This document shows, piece after piece, positions 7,292 to 15,328 of a stretch of 21,733 bases of DNA. Under the pieces are notes generated by a model. That model was not told the origin of the DNA. It was given only the letters and a program-made list of their open reading frames with translations, and ran no database searches. Position 1 is the stretch's first letter. Every line of letters starts with the position of its first letter. Both the position numbers and the translations under genes were made by a program. Origin of the DNA: Gammaproteobacteria bacterium. GTDB taxonomy: Bacteria > Pseudomonadota > Gammaproteobacteria > Granulosicoccales > Granulosicoccaceae. The DNA is taken from positions 1 to 21,733 of the forward strand of contig JAHQVR010000165.1 in the NCBI GenBank assembly GCA_019634245.1. The letters are read 5' to 3'.

Positions 7292-9388
7292 TTAGACGCC
7301 CAACTTGTTTAAAAACAACTGCCGGAACGTGCGTCCTAGCCTGGCACCAGCGGTTTCCCATTCGTGAGTTAAGGTAACGTAAGCCGTGCCACCAATCCCC
7401 GCTGCTTCAACACCCTCTGGTAGGGCCAATTCGAGGTGAAAAACACGCTCACGGGTTGTCAATGTATCCGCTTCCGATGCAACCACTATGCCGCTGGATC
7501 CGTCATAGGCTAAAGAAGCACTGGGTAAGTAATTATTTGCTGACGGAGTTTGTTGAATAAGACGCCCCGGAAGACGCTCCTGGAATCGACTGGCCAGTCG
7601 AATATAAACCTCTTCAACCCCTTCCTGCACTTTAGAAAATTGACTCTGCGGTACCACCGCTCTTACGCGTAGCGAAGACGGAGAAACGACATAGCCCAGT
7701 AGATCTCCGCGCACAACACGATCACCCGTATGCACCCCTTCCATTCTTGGTGTGAACCTGCCAGCGCTCTTCGCGGCGATAGTGGCTCCCTCGAGACGAG
7801 TTTGCATTCGCTTGAGCTTGGCCTGAGCTGCACCCAATTCATGGCGCAGTGCTGTTGCCCGCCCAGGATCAGACAGTTGAGCTTCGCGATAATCAATCTC
7901 CACCCTTTTACGCGCTGCACCTGCAACCATCCGCTCTTTTGACAGCTGCGGCGTAGTTAGGGTAATCAGTGTTTCACCGACGTTCACTTGCCGTCCAGCT
8001 GAAGCTATCTCTCCGTGTACGAATCCAGATTCAGGAGCAAATACTTGCGCCTGTTTGGGAACCCAGAGTACACCTTCGATGCGAGTGCTTGACGGTAGTG
8101 GGACAGCAAATACCAGCAGGATCACCAAACACATAGCCGTTGCCGATATTTTCCAGGCCGAGGCCCGTCTGCCCTGTAGTTCCTCACTATGACAAAGATA
8201 GTTCCAGGCGCGTACGAGGGGCAGCACGACGAGCTGATAAAGGCCAACGCTGATTAACAGCAAGCCGACGATTTGAAATTTTCCCACCAACCAAAACGCA
8301 ATAACTGCGAATATGAACCACCGATAAAACAAGGACAAAGCACCGTAGACCAGAAACCATCGGCGCTCTCCTATCGCAGTCACCGGGCTTATTGCATCAA
8401 TCTTAAAAAGGTACTTGCGCAGCAAGTAGAGATAATATCCAGAGGCGCGGCTGGCTAAATTAGGAAGATCTAAAGCATCCTGCAAAAAATAATAGCCATC
8501 AAATTTCAGAAGCGGATTGGCATTAAATAATAGTGTTGACACCGATCCCAAAATGGCGATAGCCAACAACACATCGCGAACTGTCCCAGTCTCTACAAAA
8601 CACCAAAGGATCAATGCTATAGCTGCAAGCGCACCCTCTATCAGCATTCCACTGGCGTTGACCAATAACCGCTGAGTTTTCTCGGGAAACCGCCAGGTGT
8701 CAGAAGCATTGACGTAAGGTAACGGGAACAGCACCAAAAGTGTTATACCCGTTTCATGTATCTCACCACCCCAGCGTTTTACACAGACTGCGTGAGCGGC
8801 CTCGTGTAGACCTTTCATCAGTGGGTAGATCAACACATACAGCCACCAATGCACAGGAGCTGCCGCAACCTGAGCCAGGCTCTCACCCAGCTCAGCACGG
8901 TTCACTATCCCGAAACTGATGGCAACCAGAATGATCATCAAAATCACCACCAACGTCTGTCGGTGAAACAGTGGTTCGACCCGCGGTAATAACCTTTCGA
9001 TGAGTTTATCGGGATCGAACAGTGAAAATCGCAGGTAGAGTGGGTTAAGCCATCGCTGTTTCCACTTTTCAGATTTCAGCTGAGTCTGTAGCGCAATGAG
9101 CAGTTCAGATTCACGCGGACAGCCTAGGGCGATCATGCCACGACGGTGCAGGCTCATTACCAACTGCACCAGGTTTTCGTCAAGCGGATCACCAGGCACT
9201 GATAGCGAACGATCGGCCCGAAAACGAGACACCTGGTGCCAGGCCGATTGATTCAAGCGCATGTGCTGACCGGTAAGCTCGTTAGTTAACACGACCCAAG
9301 CTTCTGTGCGAATGAGCCGATGCACCACGCTCACATGCGGCAGCAATACCGGTTTGGTCTCGGATAACAACTGAGGTAACACACTCAT
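7292..9388 (-). CDS. PqqD-like / M50 site-2-protease-like / HlyD fusion membrane protein
   Basis: Polytopic inner-membrane protein of 698 residues. The N-terminus (about 28-95, with VVLTNELTG and MRLNQSAW) resembles the PqqD/RiPP-recognition fold. The membrane core (about 145-430) has the zinc motif HEAAH (195-199) and a distal NPLLKFDGYY (291-300), matching the HExxH and third ligand Asp of M50 site-2 proteases. After another membrane helix (about 412-430) comes a periplasmic HlyD-type part: one lipoyl-like half around residues 440-483, a helical stretch (about 485-535), the second half around 545-580, and a beta domain to the end. The start at 9388 gives a 4-base ATGA overlap with the preceding gene, implying translational coupling. 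The frame is open to 9454. Proteolysis is inferred from the intact metal ligands; substrate unknown. Confidence 0.85.
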   Translation of the reverse strand: MSVLPQLLSETKPVLLPHVSVVHRLIRTEAWVVLTNELTGQHMRLNQSAWHQVSRFRADRSLSVPGDPLDENLVQLVMSLHRRGMIALGCPRESELLIALQTQLKSEKWKQRWLNPLYLRFSLFDPDKLIERLLPRVEPLFHRQTLVVILMIILVAISFGIVNRAELGESLAQVAAAPVHWWLYVLIYPLMKGLHEAAHAVCVKRWGGEIHETGITLLVLFPLPYVNASDTWRFPEKTQRLLVNASGMLIEGALAAIALILWCFVETGTVRDVLLAIAILGSVSTLLFNANPLLKFDGYYFLQDALDLPNLASRASGYYLYLLRKYLFKIDAISPVTAIGERRWFLVYGALSLFYRWFIFAVIAFWLVGKFQIVGLLLISVGLYQLVVLPLVRAWNYLCHSEELQGRRASAWKISATAMCLVILLVFAVPLPSSTRIEGVLWVPKQAQVFAPESGFVHGEIASAGRQVNVGETLITLTTPQLSKERMVAGAARKRVEIDYREAQLSDPGRATALRHELGAAQAKLKRMQTRLEGATIAAKSAGRFTPRMEGVHTGDRVVRGDLLGYVVSPSSLRVRAVVPQSQFSKVQEGVEEVYIRLASRFQERLPGRLIQQTPSANNYLPSASLAYDGSSGIVVASEADTLTTRERVFHLELALPEGVEAAGIGGTAYVTLTHEWETAGARLGRTFRQLFLNKLGV

Positions 9389-11262
9389 CGGCTGAAACCG
9401 AGCTTCCAGAGCCAATAACGCAATCGACTCAATGGCCTGTGGGTCGCCACCCAAATCAGAGCGCGACGACCGACCTCGATTTTTGCCACCCCTTCCATGC
9501 CGGGCCGCAACTCAGACACAGCCGTATCAAACGTGGCCGGCAAACGAAAATAACTCGCCCCTTTTTCAGCTACGGCTACAGGCTGAACTGTGTCAACTTT
9601 CGCCTGCCACAACCGGTGAGGTACCGAAGCCATTCTGACCCTAGCAAACTGTTCGGGTTTAACGAAACCGACATCTTGTTCATCGATTTTTATGACAACT
9701 CGATGGCGATTGCTGGATCCAACTTCAAACAACACATCGCCTGTGGTGACCGGGGCACCCAAAGATTGGCTCAAATCTCCACTGAGCAACACACCACTCA
9801 TCGGTGCTCGTATTTCACTGCGAGTTAAATTCTGTTGCACTAAATTCAGCTCTGCTTCAATCCGATCAGCATCCGCTCGCAGTCGGCTGAGTTCTGTCCG
9901 ATCATGACTGGCTAACGCTTGTGAATAGGCAGACGTGTTTTTTGCCTGTTCACTCATCCACTTGTCCACCTCTAATTGCAGATCATGGGTATCTAGCGTT
10001 GCTAGTAATTGCCCTTGACTCACTGAATCACCGGCTCGTGCATGGGAGGAGGCAATGTGCCCACCAATGGGTGCAACAATCACCTGTTGGTCAGCGGCCT
10101 CTATCACCACCCGTCCTGAAACATGGTGTGTCACAGGGAACAAAGTCATTATTAAACCCAAAAGTGCAGCGGCTATCGTCAATTGTGTGCGCCTTTGAGA
10201 TTTCTTTTTTAAAAGTTGCGATTGGACGCGTCTAACACGACGGAGAACTCGCTCCGTGGCGGTTGCCTCGTGTCTGTCAACGAGATCAAATAACGCCGCA
10301 GTCGGTGTAATCGCCGTGCGTATCGCCTCAAGTTGACCATCGACCAAAACGACCTTCTCAGGATGCTCAAGTAAAACCACCAACTCAATCTCGGCACCGG
10401 CTGACACGCGTAGTAGCGATAGAGGCATCGATTGATTCATCGAATACAGATTGGCCAGCGCTGAGGTAGGAGTCGAAGGCTCTGAGCCCACCCCACTAAA
10501 GGTAAGAGTCTCGTTTGGCTCACACGTATCTATGCAATGTTGCATAGCCTGCTTCAGGCTCTGGGACAGTTGTCGATGAACATCAAGCTCAGATTGGCCA
10601 GAGACGGCGAGCAGTTCTATGTTTTGACGACCTGCCACACCGACGGACACTCGCCGAGCGCTAGACATTCCAAGCAGGGTATTTGCCAAAGCATTGCCTA
10701 TGGCCGCGCGAGACTTATGCGTCACGGCCTGCAACACGTTTTCTGCTAGATCAGATTCAGTAGAACGCGTTGAGCCAGCAGCTCGTGTCTGTGCCGGCAA
10801 TTGTGCAGCAGACCATTGGCATAAGCGAATCAAAGCCTGTCGCTCTGCCGCCGATGTATAACCCGGGCCCAACACACATAACACCCAAGATTGAGCGGAC
10901 TGGCCACGCAGCGGAATCGCTGAAATTTCGTCATTTTCGTTAGGTTCCGTGGCGGAAGATGTGTTGCTAGATGGGGATGCCTGCAACGGCGTTTGGGCTC
11001 GAGCAGCTCTTGAGGCAAAGGTCGCTAGTGCATCGGGTAGCTCAGCTTCGCGCGGCCAACTAGCCGCAAATGTCGCTCGTTCTGCGTCGACGGCAAACAG
11101 TGCAAACCACCGCCGATCGGTCAACAGGGTAGAAATCCAGGCGAGCCACGCGCTGTGGCAATCCTCCGCATTCTGGTGCAGTGGTCCGAGCAAACCAGAA
11201 AGTGGAGCAGGTCCCTTGGAATTGGTGTTCAGTCCGCCAGAGGCGGTGGCCTTGCAATCCAT
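9385..11262 (-). CDS. GAF-like / HlyD-type membrane adaptor protein
   Basis: First gene of the adaptor operon, 625 residues. The N-terminal 340 residues look cytoplasmic and may hold two GAF-like segments (about 30-155 and 170-330). This is judged from predicted secondary-structure pattern rather than motifs and is less certain. A basic segment (341-358) precedes one membrane helix (about 361-378). The periplasmic part has a lipoyl half motif around VIVAPIGGHIASS (394-406), a helical hairpin (about 425-480), the second half around IRAPMSGVLLSG (484-495), and an adaptor beta domain to about 597. The C-terminus ends with an amphipathic Trp- and Arg-rich helix (about 600-625). HlyD proteins usually have a short cytoplasmic tail, so the large N-terminal domain suggests an intracellular sensory or docking input. 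The start at 11262 has no strong Shine-Dalgarno. Confidence 0.85.
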   Translation of the reverse strand: MDCKATASGGLNTNSKGPAPLSGLLGPLHQNAEDCHSAWLAWISTLLTDRRWFALFAVDAERATFAASWPREAELPDALATFASRAARAQTPLQASPSSNTSSATEPNENDEISAIPLRGQSAQSWVLCVLGPGYTSAAERQALIRLCQWSAAQLPAQTRAAGSTRSTESDLAENVLQAVTHKSRAAIGNALANTLLGMSSARRVSVGVAGRQNIELLAVSGQSELDVHRQLSQSLKQAMQHCIDTCEPNETLTFSGVGSEPSTPTSALANLYSMNQSMPLSLLRVSAGAEIELVVLLEHPEKVVLVDGQLEAIRTAITPTAALFDLVDRHEATATERVLRRVRRVQSQLLKKKSQRRTQLTIAAALLGLIMTLFPVTHHVSGRVVIEAADQQVIVAPIGGHIASSHARAGDSVSQGQLLATLDTHDLQLEVDKWMSEQAKNTSAYSQALASHDRTELSRLRADADRIEAELNLVQQNLTRSEIRAPMSGVLLSGDLSQSLGAPVTTGDVLFEVGSSNRHRVVIKIDEQDVGFVKPEQFARVRMASVPHRLWQAKVDTVQPVAVAEKGASYFRLPATFDTAVSELRPGMEGVAKIEVGRRALIWVATHRPLSRLRYWLWKLGFSR

Positions 11263-11457
11263 TGCCGCGAGTTTTAAAGACTTCCATTAAAGAAGAAATG
11301 TTGTGCAACTACTGAGCCACACAAGCAGCTAAACTAGAGGGAAATCTATGGTTTCAGCTCAATATAGGGCGCGATTTGACAGGTCCGCCCGCTGAGACAC
11401 CACGGATATGAGCATGCTCGTATCTCCATAAACAATTCGATCTTAGTCACTACGCCT

Positions 11458-12663
11458 ATGACCCCCGAACAAGCACGTGCAAAACCGGCAAACCCACAGT
11501 GGGATGACCTGATGCTGTTAGACAAACAGCTCAGTGAAGAAGAGCGTCTCATACGCGATAGCGCCAGACAGTATTGTGAAAAGCAATTGCTCCCAAGGAT
11601 TATTCAGGCCAATCGAGCGGGCGTATTCGACCGCGAAATTATGAATGAGTATGGGGAGCTAGGCCTGCTCGGAATGACCCTTCCTGAGCAGTACGGGTGT
11701 GCGGGCACATCTTATGTCTGTTACGGCCTTGTAGCCCGCGAAGTTGAACGAGTGGATTCTGGCTATCGTTCAGCGATGTCTGTGCAATCCTCGCTGGTGA
11801 TGCACCCTATCTTTGCCTACGGCACAGAAGAGCAGCGCGAGCAGTATCTACCCAAACTGGCGACCGGGGAAATGGTGGGTTGTTTCGGACTCACTGAGCC
11901 TGATCATGGCTCTGACCCATCATCGATGGTCACCAAAGCCGTTAAAACCAAAACCGGTTATTCCATCAGTGGCGCAAAGAACTGGATCACCAACTCTCCG
12001 ATAGCGGATGTCTGCATTGTGTGGGCGAAATCCGAGGCACACGATGGAAAAATTCGTGGCTTTATTGTGGATAGAGACTGTAAGGGACTGCAGACGCCCA
12101 CCATTGAAGGAAAGTTCTCCTTGCGAGCATCGGTTACGGGAATGATCATGCTTGATGATGTGGAAGTGGGCGAAGATAAATTACTTCCGAACGTATCCGG
12201 ACTGGCTGGCCCTTTCGGATGTTTGAACCGAGCACGCTATGGCATCTGTTGGGGCGCCATGGGTGCAGCCGAAAGTTGCTGGCATGAAGCACGGCAATAC
12301 ACCTTGGATCGAAAACAATTTGGTAAACCTCTGGCCGCCACCCAACTCATACAACGCAAACTGGCAGACATGCAAACGGAAATCACCTTGGGATTGCAAG
12401 GTTGTTTGCAGCTCGGCCGACTAATGGATGCTCACGAAGCATCATCAGAGCTGATCTCTTTGATGAAACGCAACAATGCGGGCAAAGCGTTGGATATTGC
12501 ACGCATGGCGCGCGACATGCTCGGAGGAAACGGTGTTTCTGATGAATACGGTGTCATAAGACATGTCATGAACCTCGAAGCTGTGAACACCTACGAAGGT
12601 ACCCACGATGTGCATGCGCTCATCTTGGGCCGCTGTCAAACGGGGTTACAGGCCTTTACATAA
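11458..12663 (+). CDS. gcdH: Glutaryl-CoA dehydrogenase
   Basis: FAD flavoenzyme of 401 residues that oxidises and decarboxylates glutaryl-CoA to crotonyl-CoA in lysine, tryptophan and glutarate breakdown. It is an acyl-CoA dehydrogenase along its full length. The opening [16 protein letters not shown] matches the family N-terminus. [13 protein letters not shown] (about 103-115) carries Arg104, the position of the glutaryl-carboxylate-binding Arg. [11 protein letters not shown] is the acyl-CoA dehydrogenase signature, and [15 protein letters not shown] near the end has the catalytic base Glu380. These features separate it from generic short-chain acyl-CoA dehydrogenases. No clear Shine-Dalgarno is seen, but the N-terminal match supports the start at 11458. 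It heads an operon with a hydroxyacid dehydrogenase and a transporter; no LysR-type regulator lies next to it. Confidence 0.95.
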   Translation: MTPEQARAKPANPQWDDLMLLDKQLSEEERLIRDSARQYCEKQLLPRIIQANRAGVFDREIMNEYGELGLLGMTLPEQYGCAGTSYVCYGLVAREVERVDSGYRSAMSVQSSLVMHPIFAYGTEEQREQYLPKLATGEMVGCFGLTEPDHGSDPSSMVTKAVKTKTGYSISGAKNWITNSPIADVCIVWAKSEAHDGKIRGFIVDRDCKGLQTPTIEGKFSLRASVTGMIMLDDVEVGEDKLLPNVSGLAGPFGCLNRARYGICWGAMGAAESCWHEARQYTLDRKQFGKPLAATQLIQRKLADMQTEITLGLQGCLQLGRLMDAHEASSELISLMKRNNAGKALDIARMARDMLGGNGVSDEYGVIRHVMNLEAVNTYEGTHDVHALILGRCQTGLQAFT

Positions 12664-14064
12664 ATGGAATTGCTCTCGGAGCTTGAATCGATTGTTGGTC
12701 GACCTCAGGTGCTTAGCGGCACAGATGTGACCGATCGCGCCACACACTTCTGGGACGCATCCCCACTGCAGGCATTAGCCGTTGTGCGTCCCGGCTCTAC
12801 CTCTGAAGTCAGCCAGATACTAAAACTTTGCCATAAGTTAGAGCAACCGATAGTCACTCATGGAGGCGTCACTGGGCTTGCTGGTGGTGATAGCAGTAGT
12901 ACCTCTGATGTGATTTTATCTCTGGATCGGATGAATTCGATAGAACCTGCGGACGTAACGAATCGCTCGATCACTGTCGATGCTGGCGCAACGCTTCAAT
13001 CAGTACAAGAAGCGGCAGAATATCACCAATTGCAATTCGGGCTGGATCTGGGCGCACGTGGTTCTTGCACTATCGGCGGCAATATCTCTACCAATGCTGG
13101 CGGCCTATCGGTGCTGCGCTACGGCATGATGCGAGAACAAGTTCTGGGGCTCGAAGCAGTGTTGGCCGACGGTACCATCGTCTCTTCGATGAATCAGATG
13201 ATGAAAAACAATACTGGCTACGATCTAAAACAACTGTTTATCGGTAGCGAAGGGACGCTGGGTGTCGTTACTCGTGCCGTACTGCGCCTACGTCCACCCA
13301 CCCCCAGTATCAACACAGCAATGGTGGCCTTTAACGATTTTGAACAAGTTCAGCGTTTCCTCGGCTCGGCCAGTGGGTCTCTGAATGCCCAATTGAATGC
13401 ATTTGAGATTATGTGGCAGCCCTATTACGCATTGAACACCGATCCAGCCGTTGAAGGTTCGGTTAAAGCCATTCTTCCTGCCCATTACTCTCTTTACGCG
13501 ATCATTGAAACGCGCGGCGGCGATGTAGAGCGTGATGCCGCTCTTTTCCAACAGACGATGGAAGCGGCTCTAACCGAAGAGATGATTATCGATGCAGTGA
13601 TCGCTCAATCCGAACAAGATCGAATGGACATCTGGGCTGTCAGGGAAAACGTTGATACCGCCTTACAGGTACACAAGCCCCATTTTGTTTACGACATAAG
13701 TCTACCTGTGAAAAGCATGGCAGGTTACTTAACCGCAGTTGAAGACGCACTCAAGACTCGTTGGCAAACACTAGGCTTCTATGCCTATGGGCACTTGGCC
13801 GACGGTAATCTTCATCTGGTCATCGGCCCAACGTTGAACCCTAGTGATAAGGTTGGTGAGGCACATAGCTTTTGCAATACCGTGGTGTTTGAACACCTCC
13901 AGCCACTAGGCGGATCAATATCCGCAGAGCATGGCATCGGCCTGTATAAAAAGGCCTACCTCACCTACTCCCGATCAGAAGCTGAAATAGAGCTAATGCG
14001 CAGTCTCAAACGAACACTCGATCCTAAGTTGATTTTGAATCGCGATAAAATCGTGTCGGTATAA
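12664..14064 (+). CDS. FAD-linked hydroxyacid dehydrogenase, D-2-hydroxyglutarate dehydrogenase-like
   Basis: Flavoprotein of 466 residues in the GlcD/D2HGDH family. The PCMH-type FAD-binding half shows VTHGGVTGLAGG (64-74) and CTIGGNISTNAGG (135-147), then NTGYDLKQLFIGSEGTLG (183-200), which is close to eukaryotic and bacterial D-2-hydroxyglutarate dehydrogenases. The C-terminal oxidase domain has GHLADGNLHL (376-385) and SAEHGIG, giving candidate metal ligands His377, His384, Glu422 and His423. The usual GDGN reads ADGN here, which should be tolerated. Its ATG begins directly after the gcdH stop, so the two are co-translated. Oxidation of D-2-hydroxyglutarate to 2-oxoglutarate fits the glutarate context. 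Other D-2-hydroxyacids, such as D-lactate or glycolate, cannot be excluded. Confidence 0.85.
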   Translation: MELLSELESIVGRPQVLSGTDVTDRATHFWDASPLQALAVVRPGSTSEVSQILKLCHKLEQPIVTHGGVTGLAGGDSSSTSDVILSLDRMNSIEPADVTNRSITVDAGATLQSVQEAAEYHQLQFGLDLGARGSCTIGGNISTNAGGLSVLRYGMMREQVLGLEAVLADGTIVSSMNQMMKNNTGYDLKQLFIGSEGTLGVVTRAVLRLRPPTPSINTAMVAFNDFEQVQRFLGSASGSLNAQLNAFEIMWQPYYALNTDPAVEGSVKAILPAHYSLYAIIETRGGDVERDAALFQQTMEAALTEEMIIDAVIAQSEQDRMDIWAVRENVDTALQVHKPHFVYDISLPVKSMAGYLTAVEDALKTRWQTLGFYAYGHLADGNLHLVIGPTLNPSDKVGEAHSFCNTVVFEHLQPLGGSISAEHGIGLYKKAYLTYSRSEAEIELMRSLKRTLDPKLILNRDKIVSV

Positions 14065-14071
14065 GCGCACT

Positions 14072-15019
14072 ATGTTGCTTCAAGTTCTCGGCCTTGTGCT
14101 GCCTCTGTTTGGCATCATTCTATTGGGCTACCTATCCGGTAAAGCAAAAGCCATCTCAATCGATGGACTCGACTGGATGAATTTTTTTATTATTTATATC
14201 GCGTTGCCGCCCTTAATATTTTTACTGTTGTTCGATACCCCATTTGAGGAATTTGGCAACAGTCGATTTCTATTTGCCACCACCTTTGCCACCTTTATTA
14301 TTTTCAGTATCGGCTTCTGTGTGGCGAAATATCTTGCCCGCGATTCGATGGGTAACTCGACTATCCAGGGCTTTGTGGGTGCATACGGCAACATTGGTTA
14401 TTTAGCCCCGCCACTGGCTCTCGCAGCATTCGGCCCCGAAGCAGCCGTTCCGGTTGCGCTGATATTCTGTTTGGATAACACCATGCACTTCATAATGGCA
14501 CCGACGCTGATGGCATTAGGTGGTAGAGAAAAAGTATCGCGTTGGTCCATCACCACTCGGATTGTAAAAAATATCGTTAGCCACCCATTCATCATTGCCA
14601 CCACGGCTGGCATGACAGCAGCCTTTTACGAATTGAAATTAGTAGAGCCTGCACAACGCTTGCTGGAAATATTGGCTCAAGCGGCTGCACCCTGCGCTCT
14701 ATTCGCCATGGGGATAACCGTCGCACTCAGGCCCTTGACCCGCATCCCTCCGCAATTGACCTATCTGCTGCCTTTAAAACTGCTGGTTCATCCGTTGCTC
14801 GTCTATCTATTGGTAAGCCCGATTCCAGACTTGCCAGCCGTGTGGTTACACAGCGCTGTGCTGCTGGCTGCACTACCGACAGCCGCCAACGTCTTTGTGA
14901 TTGGCCAGCAGTACGGGTTTTGGCAGGAGAGAGCCTCCAGTGCCATCGTGATTTCAACTGTGTTATCCACTCTCACGGTGACTGCTTACTTATATTTGGT
15001 CAAAATAGGAACGATTTAA
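14072..15019 (+). CDS. AEC (auxin efflux carrier) family transporter
   Basis: Integral inner-membrane protein of 315 residues with about ten hydrophobic segments. It matches the bacterial AEC family in its opening (LVLPLFGIILLGYLSGK), the early helix FFIIYIALPPLIF, the mid-protein GAYGNIGYLAPPLALAAFG and the late LLAALPTAANVFVIGQQYG. The asparagine- and proline-containing segments in the repeated halves are typical of this BART-superfamily fold. Members such as MdcF and MleP move dicarboxylates or other organic acids. Placed eight bases after the hydroxyacid dehydrogenase gene, it is a candidate carrier for glutarate, hydroxyglutarate or a related acid. Substrate and direction are inference from context. 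Confidence 0.88.
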   Translation: MLLQVLGLVLPLFGIILLGYLSGKAKAISIDGLDWMNFFIIYIALPPLIFLLLFDTPFEEFGNSRFLFATTFATFIIFSIGFCVAKYLARDSMGNSTIQGFVGAYGNIGYLAPPLALAAFGPEAAVPVALIFCLDNTMHFIMAPTLMALGGREKVSRWSITTRIVKNIVSHPFIIATTAGMTAAFYELKLVEPAQRLLEILAQAAAPCALFAMGITVALRPLTRIPPQLTYLLPLKLLVHPLLVYLLVSPIPDLPAVWLHSAVLLAALPTAANVFVIGQQYGFWQERASSAIVISTVLSTLTVTAYLYLVKIGTI

Positions 15020-15051
15020 CCGACCTGCCGCTGAGGCACAAGACTCGTGCC

Positions 15052-15066
15052 GCCGATGTTATCGGC
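15052..15066 (+). terminator. Hairpin after the AEC transporter gene, possible operon end
   Basis: A perfect 6-bp stem GCCGAT/ATCGGC with a three-base loop lies 33 bases past the transporter stop. No T tract follows, so it is at best a weak or Rho-assisted terminator, or an mRNA-stabilising stem. Confidence 0.3.
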
Positions 15067-15071
15067 CGACT
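15060..15071 (+). repeat. 12-bp direct repeat, copy 1
   Basis: TATCGGCCGACT occurs here and again at 15157-15168, 97 bases apart start to start, on either side of the TATAAT element. The core CGGCCG is palindromic, so the pair could be regulator half sites. Confidence 0.4.
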
Positions 15072-15140
15072 CATCGCAAAGCGTGTCACACACAATTCAT
15101 ACAACCGGTTAGGTAACACCCGGTCACGGCAAATTCGCGC

Positions 15141-15146
15141 TATAAT
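15141..15146 (+). promoter_or_regulatory. Candidate -10 element TATAAT
   Basis: This is a perfect sigma-70 -10 hexamer. No good TTGACA-like sequence lies 16-18 bases upstream and there is no TGn extension, so it may need an activator. Transcription would begin near 15153 and produce a roughly 175-base structured leader before the GTG at 15329. Confidence 0.4.
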
Positions 15147-15156
15147 GCTCCAGTTG

Positions 15157-15168
15157 TATCGGCCGACT
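15157..15168 (+). repeat. 12-bp direct repeat, copy 2
   Basis: This is the second copy of TATCGGCCGACT (first at 15060-15071). It overlaps the CCGAC-TTG-GTCGG hairpin and lies at the predicted transcript start. Confidence 0.4.
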
Positions 15169-15328
15169 TGGTCGGGAGAGTTATCCAAGCTCCTCGAAAG
15201 CTTGCACCTAGGCAGACACGCTCCTCCAGTGCCACATGGGCCTGACACAATCAATATCTACAACCAACCGGGTGGCTGACACAGGCTTCCCTTAAGAAGT
15301 AACTCAAACTTAAGCTAGAGAACAATCA

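Larger units (their letters stand above)
15020..15328. other. Structured intergenic region with possible leader or small RNA
   Basis: A 309-base gap without a convincing gene. It contains a run of short perfect hairpins: GGCAC-N7-GTGCC at about 15034-15050, GCCGAT-GTT-ATCGGC at 15052-15066, CCGAC-TTG-GTCGG at 15163-15175 and CAAGCT-N7-AGCTTG at 15186-15204. A longer-range GCCTG/CAGGC pair lies at 15240-15244 and 15282-15286. A perfect TATAAT lies at 15141-15146, so everything from about 15153 on could be an RNA leader of the coiled-coil gene or a separate small RNA. It does not match 6S, 4.5S, tmRNA, RNase P or riboswitch families that I recognise. Confidence 0.4.

Noticed and set aside
11060..11308. 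Small minus-strand frame at the operon start, considered as a precursor peptide for the PqqD-like/M50 protein
   Set aside because: It starts with TTG, overlaps the GAF-like/HlyD gene in another frame and lacks a leader/core pattern or ribosome binding site.
14842..15279. Plus-strand frame of 145 codons overlapping the end of the AEC gene
   Set aside because: It lies mostly inside the AEC transporter in another frame and then crosses the structured intergenic region; its composition does not look like a real protein.
15141..15300. Known RNA families (6S, 4.5S/SRP, tmRNA, RNase P, TPP, cobalamin, glycine riboswitches)
   Set aside because: None of their conserved core sequences is present on either strand, so the region is reported only as structured and unassigned.
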